From Psychrobacter sp. JCM 18902 (GTDB lineage Bacteria > Pseudomonadota > Gammaproteobacteria > Pseudomonadales > Moraxellaceae), in the NCBI RefSeq assembly GCF_904846615.1, contig NZ_CAJHBK010000001.1, positions 1,240,001 through 1,304,000 of the forward strand: 64,000 nucleotides of DNA, in the 5' to 3' direction. The position numbers and the translations under genes were made by a program. Below the pieces are notes generated by a model that saw nothing but the letters and a program-made list of their open reading frames with translations, did not search any database and was not told the origin of the DNA. Below, piece by piece: positions 32,942 through 42,391 of this stretch (positions are counted from its first letter, which is position 1; the number at the start of each line of letters is the position of its first letter).

Positions 32942-35320
32942 TTAAACCGCAGCATTATCAACTTTAATAGACATTCCAATGTGATTGGCAAGCTCTGCAA
33001 ATCCTGGGAAACTGGTATTTACGGTCTCAACGCCTTCAATAGTAATTTGCTTGGATGCACGTAAGCTGGCAATGGCAAAACTCATAGCAATGCGATGATC
33101 ATGGTGCGAGGTAATATGACCGCCACCAAAGACAGGCTGGCTATTATTGACCTTGCTATTTTGACCCTCAATACCTTCGCGTTCAATACCCTTACCTTCA
33201 ATAATCAAACCATCTTCCGTCACTGTACAGTCAATACCCAGTGTTTGTAATCCTTCTGCCATAACTGCAATACGATCAGACTCTTTTACGCGCAGCTCTT
33301 TAGCACCAGTTAACACCGTACGACCTTGCGCACAGCTGGCAGCAATGAACAATACTGGAAATTCGTCAATCGCTAATGGCACTAAATGCTCTGGGATTTC
33401 AATACCTTTTAGGTTTGAGCTACGAATAGTAATATCTGCCACTGGTTCGCCGCCCACATGTGTCTCATTACTTAAGCTGATATCTGCTTGCATGAGTTTT
33501 AAGATATCGATAATGCCCGTGCGTGTCGGATTAATACCTACTTGCGTCAAGGTCAACTCACTATTTTGGCTGATCGCAGCAGCGACCATAAAAAATGCCG
33601 CAGAGGATATATCAGCAGGGACAGCGATATCACCACCTGTGAGTTGCCCGCCACCTGCCACACTGATGCGGTTGCCATCGACTGTTACTGGATAACCAAA
33701 AGCTGAAAGCATACGCTCGGTATGATCGCGGCTGACTTCAGGTTGAATAACGGTTGTGGTGCCTTCTGCCCAAAGTCCAGCCAGCAACAAGCAGGATTTA
33801 ATCTGCGCAGAAGCCACAGGCATCTCATAATCGATACCTTGTAATGGCTTACCGATAGTCGCTCGACCAGTAATACTAAGTGGCGCCGTACCACTATGAC
33901 CTGTACTTTGAATGACTGCACCCATCTCGCGTAAAGGTGCGGCCACACGCTCCATTGGGCGCTTGTTCAGGCTGGTATCACCTGTCAACACGCTGTCAAA
34001 TGATTGCGCCGCTAAGATACCAGCCAGCAGGCGCATGCTAGTACCTGAGTTGCCCATATACAATGGTGTTTTACTCGGTTTCAGACCGTTCATACCCACG
34101 CCATGAATGGTCAATTTTCCGTTATCAGGCCCTTCAATGGTCACGCCCATATCACGGAAGGCTTGCAAGGTGGCAAGCGCATCTTCCCCTTCCAAAAATC
34201 CAGTGACATTGGTCACGCCTGTCGCAAGGCTGCCCAGCATAATGCTGCGATGCGAGATAGACTTGTCACCAGGAATGGCAATAGTGCCCAATACAGTATT
34301 GCTAGGAGTAATATTATAAGAAGCTGACATGGCAGAAGTATCCGTATAAGGAGTGCTGGCTAACATATGGCCAAAATGTCGCCGTGCGGCTTGCGCGCGG
34401 CCCAAAAGTCCCATCAGGGCGGTTGAATCTTTATCGATGATAAGCTGACGCATGGTCTGTAGGTAAACGCCATACTCATCAAGGGCGCTAACAATCGCGC
34501 TTTCGTTGGCAAAAAATATATCATGCCACATTTTAGGGTCACTGGCAGCGATACGGCTAAAGTCACGAAAGCCGCCCGCTGCGTAGCGAAACATATCTAA
34601 ATTATCATCATGGCTCGCCAATTGCTCAACCAAATTGAAGGCAAGCAGATGTGGCAAATGGCTGGTGTGCGCCAATATGCGATCGTGGTGTTCTGCATCC
34701 ATTGACATAACGTTTGCACCCACTGCTTCCCATAACTGCCGCAGCTTAGCAATGGCGCTATTATGGGTCGTTGGTAGCTCGCAGATAATGACACTATGAT
34801 TAACAAACAATGTCGCACGTCTGGCATGATATCCTGAATTCTCAGCACCCGCAATCGGATGCGCTGGAACAAGACCTATAGGCAATGAGCCAAAGACGGC
34901 TTTGGCAGCGTCAATTATATTGACCTTGGTGCTACAAACATCAGTAATGATGCAATCAGTGGCAAGTTGTCCATTATCCATCGCTGCTTTGATATCGACA
35001 AATACGGCTTGCACAGCCTGTACTGGTACAGCGATAACAATCAAATCACTACCAAACACTACTTCGTTTAAAACAGCGCTACCAGCGTCTAATAAGCCGT
35101 GCTGAATGGCTTCGTCGATGCTTGGCGTATGTCTATCAACCGCCACCAAACGCTCACTTAAACCATTGTCTTTAATGGCTTGGGCAAGGCTTGCACCGAT
35201 AAGCCCTAGACCAATCACGCAAATTTGTTTACATAACGGCGGCTGAGTATTCATACACTGCATATTATTGTTTTGATTGCTTATGTTTTGATTGCTTATA
35301 TTGTTTTGCTGGCGACTCAC
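32942..35320 (-). CDS. tyrA-aroA: Bifunctional prephenate dehydrogenase / EPSP synthase fusion
   Basis: A 792-residue cytosolic fusion. The N-terminal half (about 30-320) is prephenate dehydrogenase: Rossmann motif VIGLGLIGASLAQ, VPVQAV, HPIAGAENSGYHAR and HTSHLPHLLAF. The C-terminal half (about 345-790) is 3-phosphoshikimate 1-carboxyvinyltransferase: IPGDKSISHRSIMLGSLA, YMGNSGTSMRLLAG, VSRDHTERML and AKELRVKESDRIA, with HHDHRIAMSFAIA near the end. One chain thus covers the last shikimate step and the first tyrosine-specific step. The start is GTG with GAG 8 nt upstream. The first 20 residues are a Gln/Asn/Ser repeat with no homology; Met20/Met23 lack a ribosome site. It is downstream of pheA and hisC. 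Confidence 0.95.
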   Translation of the reverse strand: MSRQQNNISNQNISNQNNNMQCMNTQPPLCKQICVIGLGLIGASLAQAIKDNGLSERLVAVDRHTPSIDEAIQHGLLDAGSAVLNEVVFGSDLIVIAVPVQAVQAVFVDIKAAMDNGQLATDCIITDVCSTKVNIIDAAKAVFGSLPIGLVPAHPIAGAENSGYHARRATLFVNHSVIICELPTTHNSAIAKLRQLWEAVGANVMSMDAEHHDRILAHTSHLPHLLAFNLVEQLASHDDNLDMFRYAAGGFRDFSRIAASDPKMWHDIFFANESAIVSALDEYGVYLQTMRQLIIDKDSTALMGLLGRAQAARRHFGHMLASTPYTDTSAMSASYNITPSNTVLGTIAIPGDKSISHRSIMLGSLATGVTNVTGFLEGEDALATLQAFRDMGVTIEGPDNGKLTIHGVGMNGLKPSKTPLYMGNSGTSMRLLAGILAAQSFDSVLTGDTSLNKRPMERVAAPLREMGAVIQSTGHSGTAPLSITGRATIGKPLQGIDYEMPVASAQIKSCLLLAGLWAEGTTTVIQPEVSRDHTERMLSAFGYPVTVDGNRISVAGGGQLTGGDIAVPADISSAAFFMVAAAISQNSELTLTQVGINPTRTGIIDILKLMQADISLSNETHVGGEPVADITIRSSNLKGIEIPEHLVPLAIDEFPVLFIAASCAQGRTVLTGAKELRVKESDRIAVMAEGLQTLGIDCTVTEDGLIIEGKGIEREGIEGQNSKVNNSQPVFGGGHITSHHDHRIAMSFAIASLRASKQITIEGVETVNTSFPGFAELANHIGMSIKVDNAAV

Positions 35321-35339
35321 GGCTTTTCTCGTTAAACAA

Positions 35340-35376
35340 ACTAGCGTCAGAATGACTAAAACAAGCCGACGCTAGT
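35340..35376. promoter_or_regulatory. Hairpin between hisC and tyrA-aroA
   Basis: A 9-bp perfect stem (ACTAGCGTC/GACGCTAGT) with a 19-nt loop in the 114-bp gap between two same-strand genes. It is weakly T-rich afterwards on the minus strand. It may be an attenuating terminator or an mRNA-processing stem. Confidence 0.5.
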
Positions 35377-35434
35377 GTCATGAAAATGATTAATAAATTA
35401 TTTACTTATCCAAAACGACCTAACATACTTCTGA

Positions 35435-36577
35435 TCAATTATCAGTCAAGATTGAGCGCAGTGTATCAATCAGGCGCATATTTTCTTCTGCCACCCCTAC
35501 TGTGATACGCAGCCAATGAGGTAAGCCATAGCTCTCTAATGGACGGACGATAACACCCTGCTCTAGCAATGCTTGATGAATAGAAGCAGCGGTGATGTCT
35601 TCCATCTCAACGGCTATTTCTACCATAATAAAGTTGGCATGCGATTTAATAAAGCCCAATCCTAATGCATCAAACTGCTTTTCTAACCAGCGCATTTGCT
35701 CATCATTCATCAGACGAGTTTTTTCAATAAAGCCTGAGTCAGCAAGTGCCGCCGCCGCCGCCGCTAAAGCCACTCTACTCACGTTAAATGGTTGACGGAT
35801 TCGGTTGAGTAAGTCCGCGACAGCCACTGAGCTAAGCGCATAACCGACACGTAAACCCGCCAGTCCATAAGCTTTGGAAAAAGTGCGCACGATGACGACA
35901 TTATCAAATTCATCTAACAATGCCCGATTATTACTCTCAGGGCTATATTCAATATACGCCTCATCTAATACCACCAATACCGAGCTTGGTATACTAGCCA
36001 TAAATGCTCGTAACTCTTGAGGTTCAAGCTGTGTGCCAGTTGGATTATTAGGATTGGCGATAAAGACTATTTTAGTATTGGGGTTGTCTTGAACCGCTTG
36101 ACTCATCGCTTTTAAATCATGACCAAAGCGATGTGCAGGCACTTCTATACCTGTCGCCCCTTGTATTTTAGCCAACATCGGATAAACGATAAAGGCATAT
36201 TGACTGTAAACGATAGCATCGTCAGCACCAGCAAAACTACGCGCTAAAATATCAAGCAAATCGTCAGAGCCATTACCCAAAGTAATCTGCTCCACACTGA
36301 CATCATTGAAGTCAGCCAGCGCTTGTTTTAGATAGTAACCGTTGCCATCAGGATAACGTGCTAACTGACCCAATTGCTCAGTAATCGCTAGCGTGACGTG
36401 CGGTGAGCAGCCTCTTGGGTTTTCATTACTGGCAAGTTTTACCACATCTGAGACGCCATACTCACGCGTCAACTCTTCAATCGGCTTGCCCGTTTGATAA
36501 GGCACCAGCTCTAAAATACTATCGTAGGCAGGTACAAGCGGTGATAAATTTGACTCTACTGAATGAGATGACGGCAT
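35435..36577 (-). CDS. hisC: Histidinol-phosphate / aromatic aminotransferase
   Basis: A 380-residue PLP-dependent class I/II aminotransferase. Motifs include KLASNENPRGCSP, GNGSDDLLDIL, the IANPNNPTGTQL loop, VLDEAYIEYS and the PLP-lysine site VRTFSKAYGLAGLRVGYA. In this position (between pheA and tyrA) the enzyme is usually the HisC2 paralogue that also transaminates prephenate or aromatic keto acids (inference from context). An alanine run (LAAAAAALAD) is encoded by a GCC/GGC trinucleotide repeat around 35747-35768. AAGGA precedes the ATG by 7 nt. Confidence 0.93.
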   Translation of the reverse strand: MPSSHSVESNLSPLVPAYDSILELVPYQTGKPIEELTREYGVSDVVKLASNENPRGCSPHVTLAITEQLGQLARYPDGNGYYLKQALADFNDVSVEQITLGNGSDDLLDILARSFAGADDAIVYSQYAFIVYPMLAKIQGATGIEVPAHRFGHDLKAMSQAVQDNPNTKIVFIANPNNPTGTQLEPQELRAFMASIPSSVLVVLDEAYIEYSPESNNRALLDEFDNVVIVRTFSKAYGLAGLRVGYALSSVAVADLLNRIRQPFNVSRVALAAAAAALADSGFIEKTRLMNDEQMRWLEKQFDALGLGFIKSHANFIMVEIAVEMEDITAASIHQALLEQGVIVRPLESYGLPHWLRITVGVAEENMRLIDTLRSILTDN

Positions 36578-36740
36578 GATTTATCCTTAGATATGATTTT
36601 GGCAAGTGAGGTGACCCATTCGGCGTTATATCGTTGGTTCAATTTCAGAGCGAGTCAAGGGTAACCAAGGCAACCGAGTGCAGATGATTATGTGATACTT
36701 CACACGAGGTAAACGCCATGACTCTTTTACAGTAGAAGGA

Positions 36741-37922
36741 CTATAGCACTGCTTTTGGATAAGAACCTAGAACACGCACATCTTTTACCAACGGACGGAT
36801 ATCAGCGATAGCAGCGCTGACGTTTGGCTCGTCAATATGACCATTCATATCGATGAAAAACACGTATGCCCACTTATTCGGACGCTCAGGACGGGTTTCG
36901 ATACTGGTCATCGACACGCCATGATAAGACAAAGGCTTCAAAATCTCGATCAATGCGCCCGCTTTGTCATGTGCTGATACGACGATAGACGTTTTATCCT
37001 GACCTGATGGCGCAATCGCTTCGTGACCGATGATAAGGAATCGCGTGGTATTGCTCGGGTTGTCTTCGATATTTGAATATAACTTATGCAAGCCATATTC
37101 TGCAGCAGCCACATCACCGGCGATTGCCGCTGAATGCCATTCATTTTTCAAGCGGCGGGCAGCTTCGCCGTTGCTCGATACCGCCACGCGCTCGACATTG
37201 GGATAATTGACATCGAGCCAATGACGACACTGCGCTAGTGACTGCTGATGCGAGTAAATACGGCTTAAACCATCAAGTTTGGTATGTTCAGCGACCAAGA
37301 AATTCTGATGAATCGGCAGCTCAACTTCTCCAATTATCTTTAAGGTAGAAGAAAGAAAACCATCTAACGTATGGTTAACCACACCCTCAGACGAGTTTTC
37401 GACTGGCACCACACCATACATCGCTGTGCCTGCTTCAACTTCACGGAATACATCAGTGATGGTGGTCATTGGTACGGTATCAGCGGCTTTACCGAAATGC
37501 TTGAGCGCAGCAGCATGAGTAAAAGTACCTACTGGTCCCAAGAAAGCAATGCGCTGCGGTGCTTCTAAGTCAAGGCAGACCGACATAATTTCACGGAACA
37601 ACCGCGCCATTTTGTCATCAGCGATCGGACCTGTGTTGCGTTCCATCACCGCTTTTAGCACTTGCGCTTCACGCTCAGGGCGATAAAAAATAGGATTGCT
37701 ATTGTCGGCAGTCGGGTTATTGACAATGTGTTGTTTCTTTACTGCGGCCACTTGCTGAGCCAACTTGGCACGGTTATTAATCAATGTCTGGATTTCGCAG
37801 TCTACTGTATCAATACTTTGGCGAATATCGTCCAAAAATGCTTTTTCAGTTGCAGTATCGTTAGCCCCTGCGATGGCTTGATTTAGCTTATCCATGTTTT
37901 GCTCTGATGACTGCTCACTCAT
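36741..37922 (-). CDS. pheA: Bifunctional chorismate mutase / prephenate dehydratase
   Basis: A 393-residue protein. The AroQ-type chorismate mutase lies at about 28-115 (IRQSIDTVDCEIQTLINNRAKLAQQV, FYRPEREAQVL, FREIMSVCLDLE). Prephenate dehydratase spans about 118-300 (IAFLGPVGTFTHAA, YGVVPVENSSEGVVNHTLD, SNTTRFLIIG). A C-terminal ACT domain (about 310-390: KTSIVVSAHDKAGALIEIL, SMTSIETRP) confers phenylalanine feedback. It catalyses chorismate to phenylpyruvate. It is first in the minus-strand aromatic cluster. No leader peptide or attenuator with a phenylalanine run is evident upstream. Confidence 0.96.
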   Translation of the reverse strand: MSEQSSEQNMDKLNQAIAGANDTATEKAFLDDIRQSIDTVDCEIQTLINNRAKLAQQVAAVKKQHIVNNPTADNSNPIFYRPEREAQVLKAVMERNTGPIADDKMARLFREIMSVCLDLEAPQRIAFLGPVGTFTHAAALKHFGKAADTVPMTTITDVFREVEAGTAMYGVVPVENSSEGVVNHTLDGFLSSTLKIIGEVELPIHQNFLVAEHTKLDGLSRIYSHQQSLAQCRHWLDVNYPNVERVAVSSNGEAARRLKNEWHSAAIAGDVAAAEYGLHKLYSNIEDNPSNTTRFLIIGHEAIAPSGQDKTSIVVSAHDKAGALIEILKPLSYHGVSMTSIETRPERPNKWAYVFFIDMNGHIDEPNVSAAIADIRPLVKDVRVLGSYPKAVL

Positions 37923-38440
37923 TACCGCCTATCCTTTTTCTAAAATTATTACTGAGTTTTTTTACTATTAGGTACTGCTTTTTTAACTTTGAAGGCTTTA
38001 AATATTGCTAATTATCGACAACCAATCATCTCATTATTGAATCAGCACTCAATGACGGTCAGGGGTGTCAAGCATACTAGCAATGATATTCGATAGAAAT
38101 CACGCTAAATAGCAAGCAGCCTCTCAAAAGCACCCTGTACTGCGAGCGCTATCGTCTACTGTTGTCGCATGTTAGTCAGACACCAGCATGCAAATGTAGC
38201 AGCCAGATCGCTGACCCGCTCTACTATAACAAAAACTATCGACAGTGCCCATGTGTAAATGCGCGTAAATTCGTCAATATTGGCAAACAGAGGCAATATG
38301 GCAGCGATGTACGGCAAAACTATGAAGGAACATCCACTCAAAACTATGTTACAGTCTAAAACTGACAGCAAATAGCACTATAAACAAGAAAATCACCACG
38401 TAACTGAACACAATCTGTTTTTGATCAAAAAGGATATATG
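37923..38440. other. Intergenic region between pheA and tal
   Basis: A 518-bp spacer with divergent promoters by position. Short frames at 38156-38371 (minus) and 38162-38359 (plus) overlap each other, have no ribosome sites and look non-coding. AGGA at 38431-38434 is the tal ribosome site. No RNA gene recognised. Confidence 0.45.
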
Positions 38441-39382
38441 ATGAGCGCATTACAACAGCTTCGTACCATGACCACCATTGTCGCTGATACTGGCGACCTT
38501 GCCGCCATTGCGCGCTTAAAACCTATCGATGCGACCACCAATCCAAGCCTCATTACCAAAGCACTCCTCCATCCTGACAACCAAGGCATGCTGTCAGAAA
38601 CCATGAGTCGTCATAATGGCAATATAGATGCAGTGATTGACGCGCTGACCATTCAGGTTGGCTGTGATATTTTAGAGCTTATCCAAGGCCGCGTCTCTAC
38701 CGAAGTGGATGCTCGTTTGTCTTATGACACTCAAGCGACGATTGATAAAGCCTTAGCATTTATGGAAGCTTACCAAAAAGCAGGGGTTAACTCAGATCGC
38801 GTATTAATTAAGATGGCCGCGACATGGCAAGGTATTGAGGCAGCACGCTATCTTGAAACCCAAAATATTCACTGCAATTTAACGTTGTTATTTGGACAGC
38901 ATCAAGCAATTGCCTGTGCCGATGCAGGTGTGACATTGATATCGCCTTTCGTTGGTCGTATTTTAGACTGGCAAAAACGCCAACAAAATCGTCAAAACGT
39001 GCCCGCTTCTGATGATATGGGCGTTCAGTCTGTGAAGCGCATTTATCAATACTACAAGCAGCATAACTATAATACGCAAGTGATGGGCGCAAGCTTCCGC
39101 TCGACTGAACAGATATTGGCGCTAGCAGGGTGTGATCTATTGACCATCGCGCCTGACCTTATCGACGCGCTGGCAGCGATGGATACTGAGGTGATACAGC
39201 AACTGTCACCTAGCATGTCATTAGATGTAGCCGACATGAAACGCGTGAGTCTAACGCGAGAGGAATATAGTAGCGCCTATCAGCAAGACACGGTTACACA
39301 AGATTTATTACCAAAAGGTATCGATGGCTTTATTGGTGCTCGTGATGAGCTTGCTCAGATGTTAGCAGCGATGCGTCATTGA
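38441..39382 (+). CDS. tal: Transaldolase
   Basis: A TIM-barrel enzyme of about 313 residues in the non-oxidative pentose phosphate pathway. Motifs are IDATTNPSLITKA, VDARLSYDTQATI, the Schiff-base lysine in RVLIKMAATWQGIEAA, NCNLTLLFGQHQAIACADAG, SPFVGRILDW and VMGASFRSTEQILALAGCDLLTIAP. It is of the TalB-like length class. Two ATGs in tandem occur at 38438 and 38441; AGGA ends at 38434, so the second has the better spacing. Confidence 0.96.
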   Translation: MSALQQLRTMTTIVADTGDLAAIARLKPIDATTNPSLITKALLHPDNQGMLSETMSRHNGNIDAVIDALTIQVGCDILELIQGRVSTEVDARLSYDTQATIDKALAFMEAYQKAGVNSDRVLIKMAATWQGIEAARYLETQNIHCNLTLLFGQHQAIACADAGVTLISPFVGRILDWQKRQQNRQNVPASDDMGVQSVKRIYQYYKQHNYNTQVMGASFRSTEQILALAGCDLLTIAPDLIDALAAMDTEVIQQLSPSMSLDVADMKRVSLTREEYSSAYQQDTVTQDLLPKGIDGFIGARDELAQMLAAMRH

Positions 39383-39524
39383 TATGAGCGTTGAGCGATA
39401 TAAACGGTGATGGATATGATCAGCACTTTACAAACCTCAGTCGCAGGTCATAAAAGAAATTTGCCTGCTAATAGTAAGTTGGCTATCATGGCTCACTTCT
39501 CACAACAAGAAGCAAGGCTTGATT

Positions 39525-40001
39525 ATGAAACGGCTATCAGTGTTATTAGTGGGTGGTGTTCTAGCAGTCAGCACGCATGCAGTGAACTGGTCAAAAATAT
39601 CAGAAAGTCCTACTGGATCAATTTTTAGCTTAGACTTGGACTCTATTGAAAGCTCCGACATCAATATCATAGACGAAAAAAATGTCGAAAACATCACCGT
39701 ATCTATTCGTAGAACGTACCCTGCACAAAAAGATGAAACAAAAGTAGATAAGGAAGGTAAAGAAAAAGTGATTCATCATAGCGATCAGCAATTGCTCATC
39801 TCTTGTAAAGACGCCAGTTACTATAGACGCGCTTACGTTAACTATGATGCCAATAATAAGGTATTAGAATCTTGGCAATCAGAAAAACCCATATTAACCA
39901 CCAAAGATTTTAAGATAACCAAGCCAAAAACGATCAGTCGCATGCTAATAGAACAGGCGTGTAAAACTTACCTTACCAGCAAGACAAGTAACGTACGTTA
40001 A
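39525..40001 (+). CDS. Small secreted protein (surface-adhesin protein E-like)
   Basis: About 158 residues with a clear signal peptide (MKRLSVLLVGGVLAVSTHA, cleavage about residue 19). The mature part is a small beta-rich domain: VNWSKISESPTGSIFSLDLDSIE, NITVSIRRTYP, LLISCKDASYYRRAYVNYDA and MLIEQACKTY. It contains two cysteines that could pair. The pattern is like the surface-adhesin protein E domain seen in Haemophilus and Moraxellaceae, though adhesion is not demonstrable here. ATG 39525 is chosen over the TTG at 39519 because AAGG lies 7 nt upstream and the signal peptide then starts correctly. Confidence 0.72.
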   Translation: MKRLSVLLVGGVLAVSTHAVNWSKISESPTGSIFSLDLDSIESSDINIIDEKNVENITVSIRRTYPAQKDETKVDKEGKEKVIHHSDQQLLISCKDASYYRRAYVNYDANNKVLESWQSEKPILTTKDFKITKPKTISRMLIEQACKTYLTSKTSNVR

Positions 40002-40017
40002 GACAAAGCAAATACAG

Positions 40018-40065
40018 GCAATCAAAAAAGCGCGCTAAATTCATTCAGCGCGCTTTTTTGATTGC
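40018..40065. terminator. Perfect 19-bp bidirectional terminator
   Basis: The arms at 40018-40036 and 40047-40065 are exact complements (GCAATC + A6 + GCGCGCT), with a 10-nt loop. It lies between a plus-strand gene and convergent apt. Complementarity continues beyond the A/T tracts into GCAATC/GATTGC. Confidence 0.93.
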
Positions 40066-40099
40066 TTCATTCCACGCTATTCACTAAGCGTTGCCAGTT

Positions 40100-40669
40100 T
40101 TAAGCCTTTAAAACCGTATACACAGGCACTGGAAATTCGCCATGCAAATCAACCAAATCTAGCAATACTAACGCCCCCACCACGGTATGATCTGCCGATT
40201 TACACAGCTCATAAGCGGTGGTTAAAGTACCGCCTGTGGCTAAAATATCATCGACCAATAGCACGCGCTCAGGCGGTAGATTGTTTTGCATCTCAAGCGT
40301 GTCTTTACCATATTCTAGAGCATACGCTTTATTGGCAACGGGCGGTGGTAGTTTACCGGGTTTACGTAGCAAAATCATCCCTTTGCCCAATCGACCTGCA
40401 AGCAAACTTGCAAAGACAAAACCACGCGCCTCGACTGCACCTAGACAATCTACCTCATCCATCACGCCTTCAGGCAGTGCAGCGAGCAATGCATCTATCA
40501 CCTCATTAATATGACTGCGCAGTAACGGCGTAATATCATAAAAATCAATACCGACTTTCGGGAAGTCTGGTACTGTGCGAATCACTTGCCAAAAGGGATG
40601 ATCCGTATTGAGCTTATTAGACGACTCATTTTCGACATTTTTAGATGTAGCGGCAGCATTAATGCTCAT
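40100..40669 (-). CDS. apt: Adenine phosphoribosyltransferase
   Basis: A 189-residue purine-salvage enzyme converting adenine and PRPP to AMP. It has FPKVGIDFYDITPLL, GAVEARGFVFASLLA, LLRKPGKLPPP and the PRPP-binding loop VLLVDDILATGGT. The N-terminal 18 residues are variable. AAGGGTTACC precedes the ATG. Divergent from the rubredoxin gene. Confidence 0.95.
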   Translation of the reverse strand: MSINAAATSKNVENESSNKLNTDHPFWQVIRTVPDFPKVGIDFYDITPLLRSHINEVIDALLAALPEGVMDEVDCLGAVEARGFVFASLLAGRLGKGMILLRKPGKLPPPVANKAYALEYGKDTLEMQNNLPPERVLLVDDILATGGTLTTAYELCKSADHTVVGALVLLDLVDLHGEFPVPVYTVLKA

Positions 40670-40691
40670 GGTAACCCTTAGCGTATATGAC

Positions 40692-40728
40692 TTAGATAAT
40701 GTAATTTAGATAATGTAATTTAGATAAT
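40692..40728. repeat. 14-bp tandem repeat upstream of apt
   Basis: TTAGATAATGTAAT is repeated (40692, 40706), with a degenerate third unit from 40720. It lies in the 369-bp apt-rubA intergenic region, 20-60 bp upstream of the apt start, where it may overlap the apt promoter. The rest of this spacer (to 41038) shows no gene. Confidence 0.8.
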
Positions 40729-41038
40729 AATATATCAACGATAAATGATGGCTAATACTGTGAATTTAGCGGCGCTTATTATAACATAATTGATAGAAAT
40801 ATCGCAGTTGAGCACATAAGCGTACAGGTACTTACTGACAGACAGAAGACCTAAACCCCTTGATAAAAACCAATCAATCTCAATATACAAGTGTAAACTT
40901 AACGACGAAAATCACGGTTATATGCTAAACTATGTGCGCTTTTACAGTCTCATCTAACGGCTGTGATTGTAAATATGAACGTCAAAAACACCCTGTAACA
41001 CGGATTATAAACACTGATAATGCTCGATAGGACTATTT

Positions 41039-41203
41039 ATGAAACGTTATGAATGTATCGTCTGCGGCTGGATATATGATGAAGCACTCGGCTGTCCCGA
41101 AGAAGGGATTGCGCCAGGCACTAAATGGGATGACATCCCTGATGATTGGACCTGCCCAGAGTGCGGTGTGGGCAAGCTTGATTTTGAGATGCTTGAGCTG
41201 TAA
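41039..41203 (+). CDS. rubA: Rubredoxin
   Basis: A complete 54-residue protein. The iron site is formed by Cys6 and Cys9 (CIVCG) and Cys39 and Cys42 (CPECG). The aromatic core is intact: [22 protein letters not shown]. It is a small one-electron carrier; in Moraxellaceae and Pseudomonas the alkane-type rubredoxins feed AlkB-like monooxygenases, with a rubredoxin reductase. No reductase follows here; an alpha/beta hydrolase begins 27 nt downstream. ATAGGAC lies 8 nt before the ATG. Confidence 0.95.
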   Translation: MKRYECIVCGWIYDEALGCPEEGIAPGTKWDDIPDDWTCPECGVGKLDFEMLEL

Positions 41204-41230
41204 TAGACGACCCTCTAATTAGGACACTTC

Positions 41231-42259
41231 ATGACAACATCGAATGACATCAAACCATCGGCAACCCTACAAGAAGCCTTAGGTGGCTACCCTACTCCTG
41301 AGTGGCAAAAGTTTGGCGCGCACCAATGGCGAGACTCTGACCTTAGCAAGCATCTGTATCAATCAATGATTGATATCGGCGATGGCATTGAGCTGTGTGT
41401 TGAGGCAGGTGGCAATCCTAATAATCCACCACTGCTCATGATTATGGGACTTGGCTCACAAATGATATTTTGGCCAGATAATTTTATCAAGCGCCTTATT
41501 GATGCCGGGTTTTTTGTCATTCGTTTTGATAATCGTGATATTGGTCTGTCTTCTAAAGTGCAGATTGATGGACTACCACGTATCAGTCAGCTAAAAATGA
41601 TGATGCGCCTGCAAACCGGGTTGTCCAATAAAGGTACGCAAGTTGCTTATAATTTAACGGATATGGCAGAAGATACTGTTCGTTTGATTAAAGCATTGCA
41701 GTTGGGCAAAACCCATCTGATTGGGGCTTCGATGGGCGGCATGATTGCGCAAATCGTAGCGGCACGTTATCCAAGTTTAGTACAGCGTATGGCATTGATG
41801 TTTACCACGACCAACCGTGCATTTTTAAAACCACCAAAACCTAAGCAGCTATATACCCTAATCAATCGTCCTGAAAGTCATTCTGAGCGCGATATCGTGC
41901 GCCATAGCGTGTGGTTTATGAAGACAGTCGGTACGCCTGGCCATGTCAACGTACGTATGGTGCGTGAAATTGCCAAATTGCGTTATCAGCGCAATTTTCA
42001 TCCGCTCGGCACTGTACAACAGCTCAATGCTATCTTGGCATCAGGCTCTATTAGCCGGTTTAGCAAGCAAGTCAAAGCACCGACTATCGTACTGCATGGT
42101 AGCGCAGATGGACTACTGCCCGCCTCACAAGGTCGCGTGGTTGCCAAGACCATTCCGAATGCCAAGTTTCATTTAATCGAAGGCATGGCGCATGATATTC
42201 CTGAATACTATCAACCTTATATGGTGGATTTAATCAGCAATCATTTATTAGACGAATAG
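41231..42259 (+). CDS. Alpha/beta hydrolase
   Basis: A 342-residue serine hydrolase fold. It has LLMIMGLGSQMIFWPDNFIKRL (oxyanion region), FDNRDIGLSSK, the nucleophile elbow GASMGGMIAQ, a late APTIVLHGSADGLLP (acid) and EGMAHDIPEYY (catalytic His). The GLGSQMIFWPD and RFDNRDIGLS pattern is that of the DnrP/RdmC-like or lipase-type esterases. The substrate is unknown. It lies 27 nt behind rubA with GGACACTTC before the ATG, so it is probably cotranscribed. Confidence 0.88.
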   Translation: MTTSNDIKPSATLQEALGGYPTPEWQKFGAHQWRDSDLSKHLYQSMIDIGDGIELCVEAGGNPNNPPLLMIMGLGSQMIFWPDNFIKRLIDAGFFVIRFDNRDIGLSSKVQIDGLPRISQLKMMMRLQTGLSNKGTQVAYNLTDMAEDTVRLIKALQLGKTHLIGASMGGMIAQIVAARYPSLVQRMALMFTTTNRAFLKPPKPKQLYTLINRPESHSERDIVRHSVWFMKTVGTPGHVNVRMVREIAKLRYQRNFHPLGTVQQLNAILASGSISRFSKQVKAPTIVLHGSADGLLPASQGRVVAKTIPNAKFHLIEGMAHDIPEYYQPYMVDLISNHLLDE

Positions 42260-42278
42260 TTTTAGTTGTCACCCAATC

Positions 42279-42335
42279 CATAAAAAAGAGCGTAAACCCT
42301 ACTACTGACTCATAGGTTTTACGCTCTTTTTTATG
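42279..42335. terminator. Perfect 18-bp bidirectional terminator
   Basis: The arms at 42279-42296 and 42318-42335 are exact complements (CAT + A6 + GAGCGTAAA) across a 21-nt loop, between convergent genes. T-tracts occur on both strands. Confidence 0.92.
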
Positions 42336-42391
42336 CTGGTATTTTACCTAGGTCATTAGATCATGTAAGTCTTTAGATTTGGACGCGCCGC

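Noticed and set aside
35747..35768. Trinucleotide repeat in hisC as a phase-variation switch
   Set aside because: A repeat in units of three keeps the frame, so length changes cannot switch the gene off; it only encodes an alanine run.
38156..38371. Overlapping short frames on both strands between pheA and tal
   Set aside because: They are mutually antisense, without start signals; best explained as chance openness in the promoter region.
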